From: Nanobdellati archaeon
GTDB lineage: Archaea; Nanobdellota; Nanobdellia; Woesearchaeales; GCA-2686295
NCBI GenBank assembly: GCA_014384375.1
Contig: JACNFY010000029.1
Location: forward strand, 1-39,219
Direction of reading: 5' to 3'
Length of the DNA: 39,219 nt
The notes below the pieces were generated by a model that saw nothing but the letters and a program-made list of their open reading frames with translations, did not search any database and was not told the origin of the DNA. The translations under genes were made by a program, and so were the position numbers. Each line of letters begins with the position of its first letter. Positions within the stretch are counted from its first letter, which is position 1. Shown here one piece after another: positions 22,810 to 29,714 of the stretch.

Positions 22810-23760
22810 TTAGAACCAGTCTTTTTTCTTGAAATATGAGAAAAGGAAGATTATAGAGCCTATTATCAGGAGCCAGGCGAAGATGTATCCATACTTCCAA
22901 GTTATTTCAGGCATGAATCTGAAGTTCATACCATACAAACCAGTGATGAATGTAGGGACGAGAACCAATGAGCCAAGAGCAGTCATTCTCTTCATTATTA
23001 TATTAAGGTTGTTGGACACACTGCTAAGATAGATATCTAGAGAGCTTGTCAGTATATCTCTGTAAGTAGCTACCATATCTATAAGTTGAACAATGTCATC
23101 ATAAACATATCTGAAATTCTTTATCTGGGAGGGATCAATCTTCTCAGCGTACTCCTTGTCTATGCTTGACACCACGTCCCTGTTAGTAGATAGTGATTTA
23201 TGGAAGTAAACCAGTGTTTTTCTCAGAGAGAATATTTTCATCACTGTCTTCTTATCAGGATTGTGAAAAACATCTTTCTCAATAATGTTTATATCCTTTT
23301 CAATATCATCGAGAATCTTGAAATAATCATCCATTATCTTCTCAGAGATCTGGTAAGCGATGTAGCTGGTGCCTTTCTTGAACACTTTTTTTCTTGACTT
23401 CTCTTCTAAATTCCAAATACTACTTAAACCTTCAAGCTCTCTCCTTCTAAAAGTAACCAGAAGATTATTAGATATCAGCATTGAGAAAGAAGTAGTTGAT
23501 GAATGCTTCTCACTCTTGAAAGGACTCTTGAAAATTATCAAAGAGAAGTGCTCAAGTTTAGTTACACTTGGTCTCTCATCCTCATCAATGCATCTGTCAA
23601 ACTCGTTTTCAGGAATGTTTATTATTTTTCTGACTTCCTCGACTTCTTCTTTGTTAGGACCATAACAGTCAAGCCATTTCAGCTTGTGAAAGTCCATCTC
23701 ATCTATAGAAACCTCTGAAACAGCGTCGGAATCCCCATCATATTGCAGAACTCTAAGCAT
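22810..23760 (-). CDS. corA: CorA-family divalent cation transporter
   Basis: A 316-residue CorA-type magnesium or cobalt channel: a soluble alpha/beta N-terminal domain, a long helix (about 170-260) and two C-terminal membrane helices with the signature YGMN in FITGLYGMNFRF between them. The C-terminus after the second helix is short and basic (FSYFKKKDWF), as usual. GGGGTGA three bases before the ATG is the ribosome binding site. It precedes the Kef-type antiporter gene on the same strand, so the two may share a role in ion balance. Confidence 0.9.
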   Translation of the reverse strand: MLRVLQYDGDSDAVSEVSIDEMDFHKLKWLDCYGPNKEEVEEVRKIINIPENEFDRCIDEDERPSVTKLEHFSLIIFKSPFKSEKHSSTTSFSMLISNNLLVTFRRRELEGLSSIWNLEEKSRKKVFKKGTSYIAYQISEKIMDDYFKILDDIEKDINIIEKDVFHNPDKKTVMKIFSLRKTLVYFHKSLSTNRDVVSSIDKEYAEKIDPSQIKNFRYVYDDIVQLIDMVATYRDILTSSLDIYLSSVSNNLNIIMKRMTALGSLVLVPTFITGLYGMNFRFMPEITWKYGYIFAWLLIIGSIIFLFSYFKKKDWF

Positions 23761-23900
23761 TTCTCACCCCTCTTCTTTAGAAGTAATAAGAAAGATATTA
23801 TATAAATTTTTTGTAAAGAAAACAAGCTAATTGGCGTTATAAACCAAAACCTTTTAATATTTGACTTCATTATATAGTGAGTAACTCGTAGGTTTTGAAA

Positions 23901-23990
23901 ATGGCCTATTTCAATAAACCAGTTTTTTCCGACGAGGAAGATGATTCGGAAGATTACGACGAAAACTACGACGACTTCGAATCTTTGTAA
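23901..23990 (+). CDS. 29-residue acidic peptide
   Basis: ATG to TAA, starting MAYFNKPVFSDEEDD; 14 of 29 residues are Asp or Glu. Possible TATA boxes (CTTTTAATATTT near 23851 and TTATATAG near 23871) lie upstream, and a run of 12 T at about 24003 follows, so it has the layout of an independent short transcript. No clear ribosome binding site is seen. Function unknown; comparable small acidic tails bind basic partners. Confidence 0.4.
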   Translation: MAYFNKPVFSDEEDDSEDYDENYDDFESL

Positions 23991-24000
23991 CTTTGATTGC

Positions 24001-24014
24001 GATTTTTTTTTTTT
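24001..24014 (+). terminator. poly-T terminator
   Basis: A run of about 12 T directly after the 29-residue acidic ORF, with no hairpin, matching archaeal termination. The tRNA-Glu gene on the other strand ends nearby. Confidence 0.5.
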
Positions 24015-24061
24015 CGAACTTCTTCTTATAAATGAGTTTGCTAGGTTGTAGTATAGAAAAA

Positions 24062-24328
24062 ATGCCCCGCACGGGACTTTCGCTAGTGGTTTCGATTTGC
24101 GAAGTAAATCCTCCGCCCGAAGGGAAGGATCTCGTCGTCAATGGGCGAAACCATTGTTTCGAACCCGTGTCCTTGCCTGTCTCTGGGAACAGAGACCTCA
24201 ACAATCTCTGATTGCTCGCCGCGAGAGGGCAAGATGATTGGTTATCCAACCTGTACTGCTTTATGCGGTACGAATTTTGGTTAAGCTTTTGGCTTGCCCA
24301 AAAGGTTACCGGACTACACCAGCGGGGC
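24062..24328 (-). tRNA. tRNA-Glu(CTC) with three introns
   Basis: Acceptor GCCCCGC/GCGGGGC with discriminator A. The D-arm begins GTGTAGTCCGG, interrupted by about 68 nt (about 24241-24308), resuming CCAATCAT. The anticodon stem TTGCC pairs with GGCAA around loop CTCTCG-A (anticodon CTC), with a 43-nt intron at 37/38 (24178-24220) folding into CAATC-AGA-GATTG and GTCTCTG/CAGAGAC hairpins. The T-stem ACGGG/CCCGT holds TTCGAA...T with an 81-nt intron at 59/60 (24076-24156); exon TTCG pairs with intron CGAA as in a bulge-helix-bulge motif. Removing about 192 nt leaves a 75-nt tRNA. Probably co-transcribed with tRNA-Lys upstream. Confidence 0.87.
24138..24155 (-). repeat. intron hairpin module, copy in tRNA-Glu T-loop intron
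   Basis: CAATGG, loop TTTCGC, CCATTG, one base after the 5' splice site. Compared with the Val and Ser copies, one stem base pair (C-G to T-A) changes on both sides. Confidence 0.72.
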
Positions 24329-24418
24329 ATAGTGTTGATGAATCCGTTAGGATTCCTGCGCCCGAAGGGAAGCGGCTTGTTGTCAAGGGGCTAAACCCTT
24401 GGACTGCACCAGCGGGGC
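24329..24418 (-). pseudogene. orphan 5' piece of tRNA-Glu with intron-like sequence
   Basis: Between tRNA-Lys and the complete tRNA-Glu lies a second 5' tRNA-Glu segment: acceptor GCCCCGC, TG, then GTGCAGTC, one base different from the complete gene. It is followed by CAAGGG-TTTAGC-CCCTTG, the same hairpin that begins other introns, then a stretch similar to the tRNA-Glu T-loop intron (CTTCCCTTCGGGCG) and a GAATCC-TAAC-GGATTC hairpin. No 3' tRNA part follows before the complete tRNA-Glu. It may be a duplication remnant, a half of a split tRNA, or an alternative 5' exon. Confidence 0.6.
24384..24401 (-). repeat. intron hairpin module, copy in orphan tRNA-Glu piece
   Basis: CAAGGG, loop TTTAGC, CCCTTG: stem positions 4 changed on both strands relative to other copies, loop one base different. 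Confidence 0.7.
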
Positions 24419-24423
24419 GTGTA

Positions 24424-24529
24424 TGGGTCCACTGGGACTTTCTGTTAAAAAGCTTGATGACTTTTTAATTTCGAACCCAGGACCTGCCGGTTAAGAGCCG
24501 GCTGCTCTACCAGGCTGAGCCATAGACCC
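24424..24529 (-). tRNA. tRNA-Lys(CTT) with T-loop intron of 32 nt
   Basis: Acceptor GGGTCTA/TGGACCC, discriminator A, D-arm GCTCAGCCTGGTAGAGC, anticodon stem GCCGG/CCGGC around CTCTTAA (anticodon CTT), variable AGGTC, T-stem CTGGG/CCCAG. The T-loop reads TTCGAA, then 32 nt (24438-24469), then T, so the intron is at 59/60. The intron has a perfect TTAAAAAG/CTTTTTAA stem. Removal leaves 74 nt. A TATA box (GATATATAAAC, about 24555-24565) lies 27 bp upstream and probably drives Lys, the orphan piece and Glu as one transcript. Confidence 0.92.
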
Positions 24530-24554
24530 ATAGAGGAAAGAAACTTCTAAAATG

Positions 24555-24565
24555 TTTATATATCT
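24555..24565 (-). promoter_or_regulatory. TATA box of the tRNA-Lys/tRNA-Glu unit
   Basis: GATATATAAAC on the minus strand, about 27 bp before the tRNA-Lys 5' end. No other TATA box is visible between tRNA-Lys and tRNA-Glu, which suggests a joint transcript. Confidence 0.55.
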
Positions 24566-24712
24566 TTTGATAAATTGAGAAACGAAATTTCATCCAAAAA
24601 ACAGTTTTTTCTCGTCTAAAAGTAATTTCAAATCATTTCGAAACTTACTCTTCCTTATTTATAATATAACGTCTTAACCAGTTTCACGTCGAGAGGCGTG
24701 GAGGAATATAAA

Positions 24713-25735
24713 ATGAGAAAAGTATTTGCAATTTTTGCTTTGCTGCTCTTGATGTTAAGCAGTGTTTCAGCACAAAGCGAAGAAGAGGAAACCCCAAGCG
24801 TTTATTGGGACGATGAACAGTGGGATGACTCGCAATGCGATTGTCCAATGCCACCATACAGGCCACAGATAGATGTTGTCTTTTTAATAGACAGTACTGG
24901 TTCTATGGCGGATGAGATAAGAAGTGTAAAGATCCACATAGTGAAGATAGTTAAAGATGTCATGGAAGGAAGACCTTCACCGCGATTAAGAGTGGGGGTT
25001 GTGACTTACAGAGACCATGAAAGAGAGGAAAGACAATATCTTTTGCGAAAAACAGACTTGACATACAACGTTGATAAAGCCCTTGACTTCTTGGAAGATA
25101 TAGAAGCAAGAGGTGGAGGAGACCATCCTGAAGCTGTCGCAGATGGCTTGCATGAAGCTATAAACGACATGAACTGGGATAAGAGAGCAAGAAAGTTAAT
25201 CTTCTTGATAGGAGACGCTGCTCCTCACGGCGAAGGAAGCAGTGACAGAAGTTACGAGCAAGGATGTCCTGAAGGACATGACTATGTTACAGAGATAAAG
25301 AATGCCAGAGCAAAGGATATAAGGATTTATACCATAAGCGGCTCTGGAATGGATAGTGTAGGAGTAAGGATTTGGAGAGAGATAGCAAAGGAAACAGGAG
25401 GTCAGTATGAAAGGCTTAGCTATGTCAGGCAAGATGTTGACCAATACTACACTGAAGAAGGCGTTGACCCTGTTTGGATAGCTGAAGCCAAGAAAGATGC
25501 TGACTATGACACTGAGTCAAACAGTATCCTAACAAACAGTCTTGGAAAGTTCGCTAAGTCAGCAATGATAAGCGAAGCCATGGAGATAGGAGTTGAGTAT
25601 GATGAAGAAGAGTCTGAAAGTGGAATAGACTACGATAACCTAATAACAGATGAAGTTGTAGAAGAGTCAGACTTTGACATCAAATTGACAGATTTCTTCA
25701 GGAGAGTGTTTGAGAAGATAGTCTTCTGGAAGTAA
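24713..25735 (+). CDS. secreted von Willebrand factor A domain protein
   Basis: A 340-residue protein: signal peptide (RKVFAIFALLLLMLSSVSAQ), an acidic linker with a Cys-containing segment (SQCDCPMPPY), and a VWA domain starting IDVVFLIDSTGSMADE with the MIDAS DxSGS-like motif (here D-S-T-G-S), a conserved Thr in VGVVTYRD, and FLIGDAAPH. The C-terminal 100 residues are acidic and end in an amphipathic basic helix (DFFRRVFEKIVFWK) that might contact membrane. VWA domains bind metal and mediate protein contacts, here outside the cell. GGAGG at 24700-24704 precedes ATG 24713, so the in-frame GTG at 24698 is not used. Confidence 0.85.
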   Translation: MRKVFAIFALLLLMLSSVSAQSEEEETPSVYWDDEQWDDSQCDCPMPPYRPQIDVVFLIDSTGSMADEIRSVKIHIVKIVKDVMEGRPSPRLRVGVVTYRDHEREERQYLLRKTDLTYNVDKALDFLEDIEARGGGDHPEAVADGLHEAINDMNWDKRARKLIFLIGDAAPHGEGSSDRSYEQGCPEGHDYVTEIKNARAKDIRIYTISGSGMDSVGVRIWREIAKETGGQYERLSYVRQDVDQYYTEEGVDPVWIAEAKKDADYDTESNSILTNSLGKFAKSAMISEAMEIGVEYDEEESESGIDYDNLITDEVVEESDFDIKLTDFFRRVFEKIVFWK

Positions 25736-25737
25736 AA

Positions 25738-25764
25738 TTATTTTTTTCTTTTCTTTTTTTTTTG
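25738..25764 (+). terminator. T-rich terminator
   Basis: Several T runs (up to ten) directly after the VWA gene stop codon. Confidence 0.55.
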
Positions 25765-25873
25765 ATTTCAAACAGAATTGAAGCTAATCAAAAACTAAAA
25801 AATGTTTTTGAAGATTTCAACTTCGTTCAAACCTATCACAAACTATTTAAAAATACTTCTTATACTGATTAGA

Positions 25874-26509
25874 ATGGCTGGAAGGAAAGAATCTTTTTTG
25901 CTTGTCTCTTTAAGTGAGGACAAGGCAAAAGAGCTGGCACAGGTGGTTAGCAATGATACGTGTAGGAAGATTCTTGACTACTTATCTGAGAAAGAAGCCA
26001 CAGAGTCAGAGATAGCCAAGGAATTAAAGGTTCCTATCTCAACAGTTCATTACAATCTCCAGCACTTGATAAAAGGAGGGCTAGTGGTTGTAGAAGAGTT
26101 TCATTACTCTGAGAAAGGAAAGGAAGTCAATCATTATAAGATAGCTAATAAGTATATAATCATAGCTCCCAAGACAACGTGGGGATTGAAAGAGAGATTA
26201 AGAAAGGTTTTGCCAATAGCTGTTGTGACTGTTGTAGGTGCTTTTGCAATTGAAATATCTAGGAGATTATTCGCTAGAAGCGGGGTCGCTTTGAGTAGAG
26301 GATTTGCAAAAAGCACTGAAATGATAGCTAGTGCTCCTGCTACAGAAGAGGCGGTAATGGCTGCAGCTGATATGGCTCCAGCAACTGTTCCTCCAGAGAT
26401 AATAATACAAACAGTTCCTATATGGCAGCAAGCTGCTCTCTGGTTCTTGATAGGTGGCTTTGTAGCAATCATAACTTACTTATTAGTTGATTGGGTTAGG
26501 AATAAGTAA
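25874..26509 (+). CDS. membrane-anchored winged-helix (ArsR-like) regulator
   Basis: A 211-residue protein. Residues 15-95 form a winged HTH (CRKILDYLSEKEATESEIAK, then ELKVPISTVHYNLQHLIKGG with the recognition helix and HYKIANKY wing). Two hydrophobic helices follow at about 112-130 (VLPIAVVTVVGAFAI) and 183-203 (WFLIGGFVAIITYLLVDW), separated by an Ala-rich loop. This is an HTH domain tethered to the membrane, suggesting a sensor that couples a membrane or surface signal to transcription. ACTATTTAAAAATA near 25841 lies about 25 bp before ATG 25874, giving a leaderless start; the frame upstream is not used. Confidence 0.8.
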   Translation: MAGRKESFLLVSLSEDKAKELAQVVSNDTCRKILDYLSEKEATESEIAKELKVPISTVHYNLQHLIKGGLVVVEEFHYSEKGKEVNHYKIANKYIIIAPKTTWGLKERLRKVLPIAVVTVVGAFAIEISRRLFARSGVALSRGFAKSTEMIASAPATEEAVMAAADMAPATVPPEIIIQTVPIWQQAALWFLIGGFVAIITYLLVDWVRNK

Positions 26510-26541
26510 ATTTAAATAATAAAAACTAGTTATAGTTCTGC

Positions 26542-26889
26542 ATGGGAATAAAAGAGGTTGTCTATACTTTCTTCTTGAAGCTGGAGTTAAGCAGTGAAGG
26601 ATTGTTTGCTGACTGGTATTTGGCATTGGTATTGTTAATATTATTGACCTTAACCTTTGGTCACAGTTTGGAGAAAAGTTTAGAAAAAAAACACTTTTCA
26701 TCCTATTTTATAGGATTTGTGCTTGCAATACCGCTAGTTATCATAGTCTTCTTTTTGTTTCACTTTCTAGAATTATATACAGGATTACATTCTGCTTTGT
26801 TCTACCACATCTCTTTCTTAGTCTTTGTTGTTGTTGCTTTCAGAAGGTTATTCTTTCATGTTAAGGAAAAAAAGAAATTTTCTAAGTAG
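26542..26889 (+). CDS. small membrane protein, unknown
   Basis: A 115-residue protein with three hydrophobic helices (WYLALVLLILLTLTFGHSL; FIGFVLAIPLVIIVFFLFHF; HISFLVFVVVAFRRLFFH) and a basic C-terminus (VKEKKKFSK). AAATTTAAATAAT about 25-30 bp upstream is a TATA box. No family recognised. The stop codon lies two bases from the end of the tRNA-Ser(CGA) gene on the other strand. Confidence 0.6.
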   Translation: MGIKEVVYTFFLKLELSSEGLFADWYLALVLLILLTLTFGHSLEKSLEKKHFSSYFIGFVLAIPLVIIVFFLFHFLELYTGLHSALFYHISFLVFVVVAFRRLFFHVKEKKKFSK

Positions 26890-26890
26890 A

Positions 26891-27157
26891 CGCCGAGGCC
26901 CGGACTTTCGATCCTGTTACAGGGCCGCCGAAGCGTAAGCAACGTTATACCCTGTCACCTCTTTTTAGAGCAGGATTTCGAACCGGGAATCCCAAAGGGA
27001 GCGGTTCACTCGATTTGCTTGCGGGCTTGAACGAAGTGAAACTCGCTTCGTTTTCAACGGGCGAAACCGTTGTTCGAGACCGCCGCAATTTCCTGCATTT
27101 ATATGCAGAACGTTGAAATGCTCTGCATTTAAACGTACCAGGTTATGCGACCTCGGC
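26891..27157 (-). tRNA. tRNA-Ser(CGA) with three introns
   Basis: Acceptor GCCGAGG/CCTCGGC with discriminator G73 and a long variable arm (TCCC-TTT-GGGA), serine features. D-arm GCATAACCTGGTA is interrupted by about 47 nt (about 27089-27135), resuming TTGC. Anticodon stem GCGGT/ACCGC, loop CTCGAA with a 66-nt intron at 37/38 (27007-27072) starting with CAACGG-TTTCGC-CCGTTG. T-stem CCCGG/CCGGG, TTCGAA...T with a 72-nt intron at 59/60 (26905-26976), closed by TCCTG/CAGGA and exon TTCG with intron CGAA. Splicing would leave about 82 nt. TATA-like ATTTTTAAAC lies about 27 bp upstream. Confidence 0.88.
27055..27072 (-). repeat. intron hairpin module, copy in tRNA-Ser(CGA) anticodon intron
   Basis: CAACGG, loop TTTCGC, CCGTTG; identical over 18 nt to the copy in the D-loop intron of tRNA-Val(GAC). 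It begins exactly at the 5' splice site and is followed by AACGAAG/CTTCGTT. Confidence 0.78.
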
Positions 27158-27209
27158 GTAAGAAAGGTAAAGGAATTGTTGTTTAAAAATATGTTGGAAA
27201 GGAAATTTT

Positions 27210-27216
27210 TATAAAA
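27210..27216 (+). promoter_or_regulatory. TATA box of tRNA-Gln
   Basis: TATAAAA with flanking T run, 30 bp before the tRNA-Gln 5' end. The tRNA-Ser(CGA) promoter lies back to back at about 27181-27192 on the other strand. Confidence 0.6.
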
Positions 27217-27239
27217 GGATGTTCTGTACTTAGCACCAC

Positions 27240-27521
27240 AGCCCCGTGGTGTAGTGGCCAACAACCCTTTTCAGGGTTGATCGGGAAAGTGCGACATTCA
27301 CAAGCAAAAAAGCTTGTTCAGTCCCACAGAATCAATCTTGATGGTTGGCTAATCATCTGGGATTTTGGTGGCGAGGAAGAAACTTCCTGAAGTTTTCGCC
27401 TTCGTCGAAAACGTCCTAGGACCTCGGTTCGAAACAACCCTTTCCACTTCGTGCAAAGCGTTGACGGAAAGAATGGAATTTGCAATAGCAAATTTGGTTG
27501 ACGGAAGTCCGAGCGGGGCTA
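27240..27521 (+). tRNA. tRNA-Gln(TTG) with three introns, 282 nt
   Basis: Acceptor AGCCCCG (27240-27246) with CGGGGCT (27514-27520), discriminator A. D-arm GTGTAGTGGCC is followed by an intron of about 91 nt (about 27260-27350), then AATCATC. Anticodon stem TGGGA/TCCTA, loop TTTTGG (anticodon TTG) with a 44-nt intron at 37/38 (27369-27412) folding as AGGAAG-AAA-CTTCCT and GTTTTCG/CGAAAAC. T-stem CTCGG/CCGAG with TTCGAA then a 74-nt intron at 59/60 (27434-27507). The D-loop intron has CAACCC-TTTTCA-GGGTTG and ACAAGC-AAAAAA-GCTTGT. About 73 nt remain after splicing. Introns make up about three quarters of the gene. Confidence 0.88.
27262..27279 (+). repeat. intron hairpin module, copy in tRNA-Gln D-loop intron
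   Basis: CAACCC, loop TTTTCA, GGGTTG: same 6-6-6 geometry as the other copies, CAA and TTG kept, inner base pairs all changed in a compensatory way. Confidence 0.62.
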
Positions 27522-27522
27522 T

Positions 27523-27531
27523 GTTTTTTTT
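27523..27531 (+). terminator. poly-T terminator of tRNA-Gln
   Basis: A run of nine or more T starting three bases after the tRNA-Gln 3' end. Confidence 0.5.
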
Positions 27532-27603
27532 TGACGCTTTTGCGTCGTGACTGCAAGGAGCATGATCCTGTCCAACCTTGATAAAGGTTGTTTGGGCGGG
27601 GCT
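27531..27603 (+). pseudogene. hairpin-rich tail with second 3' acceptor copy of tRNA-Gln
   Basis: After tRNA-Gln the sequence continues with GACGC-TTTT-GCGTC followed by GTGAC and AAGGAGC, closely resembling the leader repeat of the two tRNA-Val genes. It continues with a CAACCT-TGATAA-AGGTTG hairpin (27573-27590, same geometry as the intron module) and ends TTTGGGCGGGGCT, with CGGGGCT at 27597-27603 repeating the acceptor 3' strand of tRNA-Gln. It has no T-arm. It looks like a degenerate duplicated end of a tRNA gene or an alternative 3' exon. Rad50's TATA box follows. Confidence 0.5.
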
Positions 27604-27647
27604 ATAATCACAAAAAACATATAAAGAATTATTCTTTTCAACAGTTT

Positions 27648-29714
27648 ATGATTATTAATTCTCTGAAGATTAAGAATATAAGGTCTTATACAGATGAAGA
27701 GATAGTCTTCCCAGAGGGCTCGATAATGCTCTCCGGAGATATTGGTACAGGTAAGACCAGCGTTTTATTGGCTATAGAATTCGCGTTGTTTGGTATAATT
27801 AGAGGTCAGTTGCCAGGAAGCACTTTGTTAAGGCATGGAAAAAGAGAAGGTTTTGTGGAGTTGAGCTTTACACTCGAAGGAACAAAAGTAACTATAAGAA
27901 GGAATCTCAAACGAAGCAATCGTTCGATAACTCAAGATTCTGGATATATAATTATCAATAACCAAAAACATGACTTGACACCTATAGAGTTGAAATCCAA
28001 GATTCTAGAACTCATAGGATATCCTGATGAACTGATAACAAAGTCAAAGACCTTTATCTACAGATACACAGTCTACACGCCACAGGAAGAGATGAAACAC
28101 ATATTGTTTGAGGGTAAGGATGAGAGACTCAATGTTTTGAGAAGGATATTTGACATAGACAAGTACAAGCGCATAAAAGAGAACACATTGAATTATATGA
28201 AAGAACTAAGAGGCAAGAAGATAGAGTTAGAGACAAGAATTGAAGATTTAGAGGATAAGAAAAAAGAACACAAGGAGTACGAAGATAAGATAAGAACAAT
28301 AAAGGAAGAAGCAGCTAAGCTACAAAAAGTAGTAGATGAGATAAGCAAAGAGTTAAAATCAAAAGAGGAAAAGGTAAATGAATTCGAGGACAAGATAAAA
28401 TCAATAGAAACAGTAAAAAATCAAGTCGAGATAAAGACCAATAATATTAACAACAAGAAAGCAACGATTTCTAATACTGAAAAAGAGTTGAAAACAATAG
28501 ATGAGAATATAGGAAAGATTAGTAAAGAGTTGGAAGGATTCGAAACATTAGATGTTGATCGTTTGAAAAAACAAAAAGAAGAGCTTGATAGCAAAAGGAG
28601 AACACTTCAAGAAAATCTTGAAAAGATAAATGACAGAGAAGCGACCTTCACAGCTATGAAGAAAAATTCAGAAGATATAGTCAAGAAGATATTCTCGTTG
28701 GATGAATGCCCTGTTTGTCAACAAAAAGTTGATTCTGGACATAAAGAAAGGGTGAAAGCAAAGGAGAACAAAAATATAGTTGACTTGGAAAAACAGCTAG
28801 GAAAACTCGTTAATTTGAAGAAGCAAAGAAAAGATGAAATAGAGTTGTTTGATAGACAGATGGAATCACTATTTGAGAAGTTGAACAAACAAGAGGTAGT
28901 ACTGGTAAAAAAGGAAAGACTGGATGAATACAGAAAAAAGAAAGAACTTCTTATGAAGGAGCAAGTAAAAATTAAGTCAGAGATTGAAAAAACAGAAAGA
29001 GAAATACAAGACTTAAAGAAAAAACTAGAAGCAAGCCACGACATCCAAAGCAGATATTCAGAAGCAAAGAAAGTTTTAGAGCAAGTTAGAGAGAAACATA
29101 AAACAGAGGAGATAAAGAAAGCAGAGCTGTTGAGAGAGCAAAAAACACTTGAAGAAGTAAAGACAAGGATAAGAGAAGAAATAAACAGAAAGGAAGAGTC
29201 TAAGAAGAAGTTGAGTGTTCTTCAAGAAATCCGGAACTGGCTGATGAAATACTTCCTTAATATAATATACTTGATGGAGAAGCAGATAATGCTTCATGTC
29301 CATCACGAATTCAACGAGTACTTCCAGGAATGGTTTAACATACTACTAGAGGATGAAAACCTCAATGTAAGGTTGGATGAGACATTCACACCTATAATAG
29401 AGCAGAACGGCTACGAAACATATCTGGAGAATCTTTCAGGTGGGGAAAGAACATCAGTTGCTTTGTCATATAGATTAGCTCTCAACAAAGTCATAAATGA
29501 CTTTATGGGCACGATAAAAACAAAAGACTTGTTAATATTGGACGAGCCGACTGACGGCTTCTCATCAGAGCAACTTGACAAGATAAGAGAGTTACTAGAA
29601 CAGATAAGAATCAAGCAGATAATACTTGTTAGCCACGAGCCAAAGCTTGAAAGCTATGTGGATAATATCATAAGGGTTCACAAGGAAGAGCATGTGAGTA
29701 GGATTATAAGTTGA
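27648..29714 (+). CDS. rad50: Rad50-type SMC-like ATPase
   Basis: Rad50 with Mre11 senses and processes DNA double-strand breaks. This 688-residue protein has Walker A SGDIGTGKTS (about 30-39), a long coiled coil with the zinc hook CPVC at residues 354-357 in its middle, and the ABC signature LSGGERTSVALSYRLAL, Walker B LLILDEPTDGF and a VSHE switch histidine near the end. It is shorter than typical archaeal Rad50 (about 850-900), mainly in the coiled coil. No mre11 is adjacent, unlike the usual archaeal order. The start ATG 27648 is about 25 bp after ACATATAAAG; the in-frame upstream ATG at 27588 lies in the tRNA tail. Confidence 0.88.
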   Translation: MIINSLKIKNIRSYTDEEIVFPEGSIMLSGDIGTGKTSVLLAIEFALFGIIRGQLPGSTLLRHGKREGFVELSFTLEGTKVTIRRNLKRSNRSITQDSGYIIINNQKHDLTPIELKSKILELIGYPDELITKSKTFIYRYTVYTPQEEMKHILFEGKDERLNVLRRIFDIDKYKRIKENTLNYMKELRGKKIELETRIEDLEDKKKEHKEYEDKIRTIKEEAAKLQKVVDEISKELKSKEEKVNEFEDKIKSIETVKNQVEIKTNNINNKKATISNTEKELKTIDENIGKISKELEGFETLDVDRLKKQKEELDSKRRTLQENLEKINDREATFTAMKKNSEDIVKKIFSLDECPVCQQKVDSGHKERVKAKENKNIVDLEKQLGKLVNLKKQRKDEIELFDRQMESLFEKLNKQEVVLVKKERLDEYRKKKELLMKEQVKIKSEIEKTEREIQDLKKKLEASHDIQSRYSEAKKVLEQVREKHKTEEIKKAELLREQKTLEEVKTRIREEINRKEESKKKLSVLQEIRNWLMKYFLNIIYLMEKQIMLHVHHEFNEYFQEWFNILLEDENLNVRLDETFTPIIEQNGYETYLENLSGGERTSVALSYRLALNKVINDFMGTIKTKDLLILDEPTDGFSSEQLDKIRELLEQIRIKQIILVSHEPKLESYVDNIIRVHKEEHVSRIIS

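Noticed and set aside
24329-24423. Insertion-sequence or att-site explanation for the duplicated tRNA-Glu 5' end
   Set aside because: No integrase, transposase or terminal inverted repeats lie nearby, and the intervening sequence is intron-like instead.
23911-24468. Several frames of 60-139 residues across tRNA-Glu, the orphan piece and tRNA-Lys
   Set aside because: They translate the tRNA exons and structured introns; no homing endonuclease motif (LAGLIDADG, GIY-YIG) is present and no ribosome binding site is seen.
26965-27264. Minus-strand frame of 99 residues through tRNA-Ser(CGA)
   Set aside because: It overlaps tRNA exons and introns and the promoters of two tRNAs; no protein features.
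27365-27550. Plus-strand frame of 61 residues inside tRNA-Gln
   Set aside because: It lies wholly in tRNA exons, introns and the following tail.
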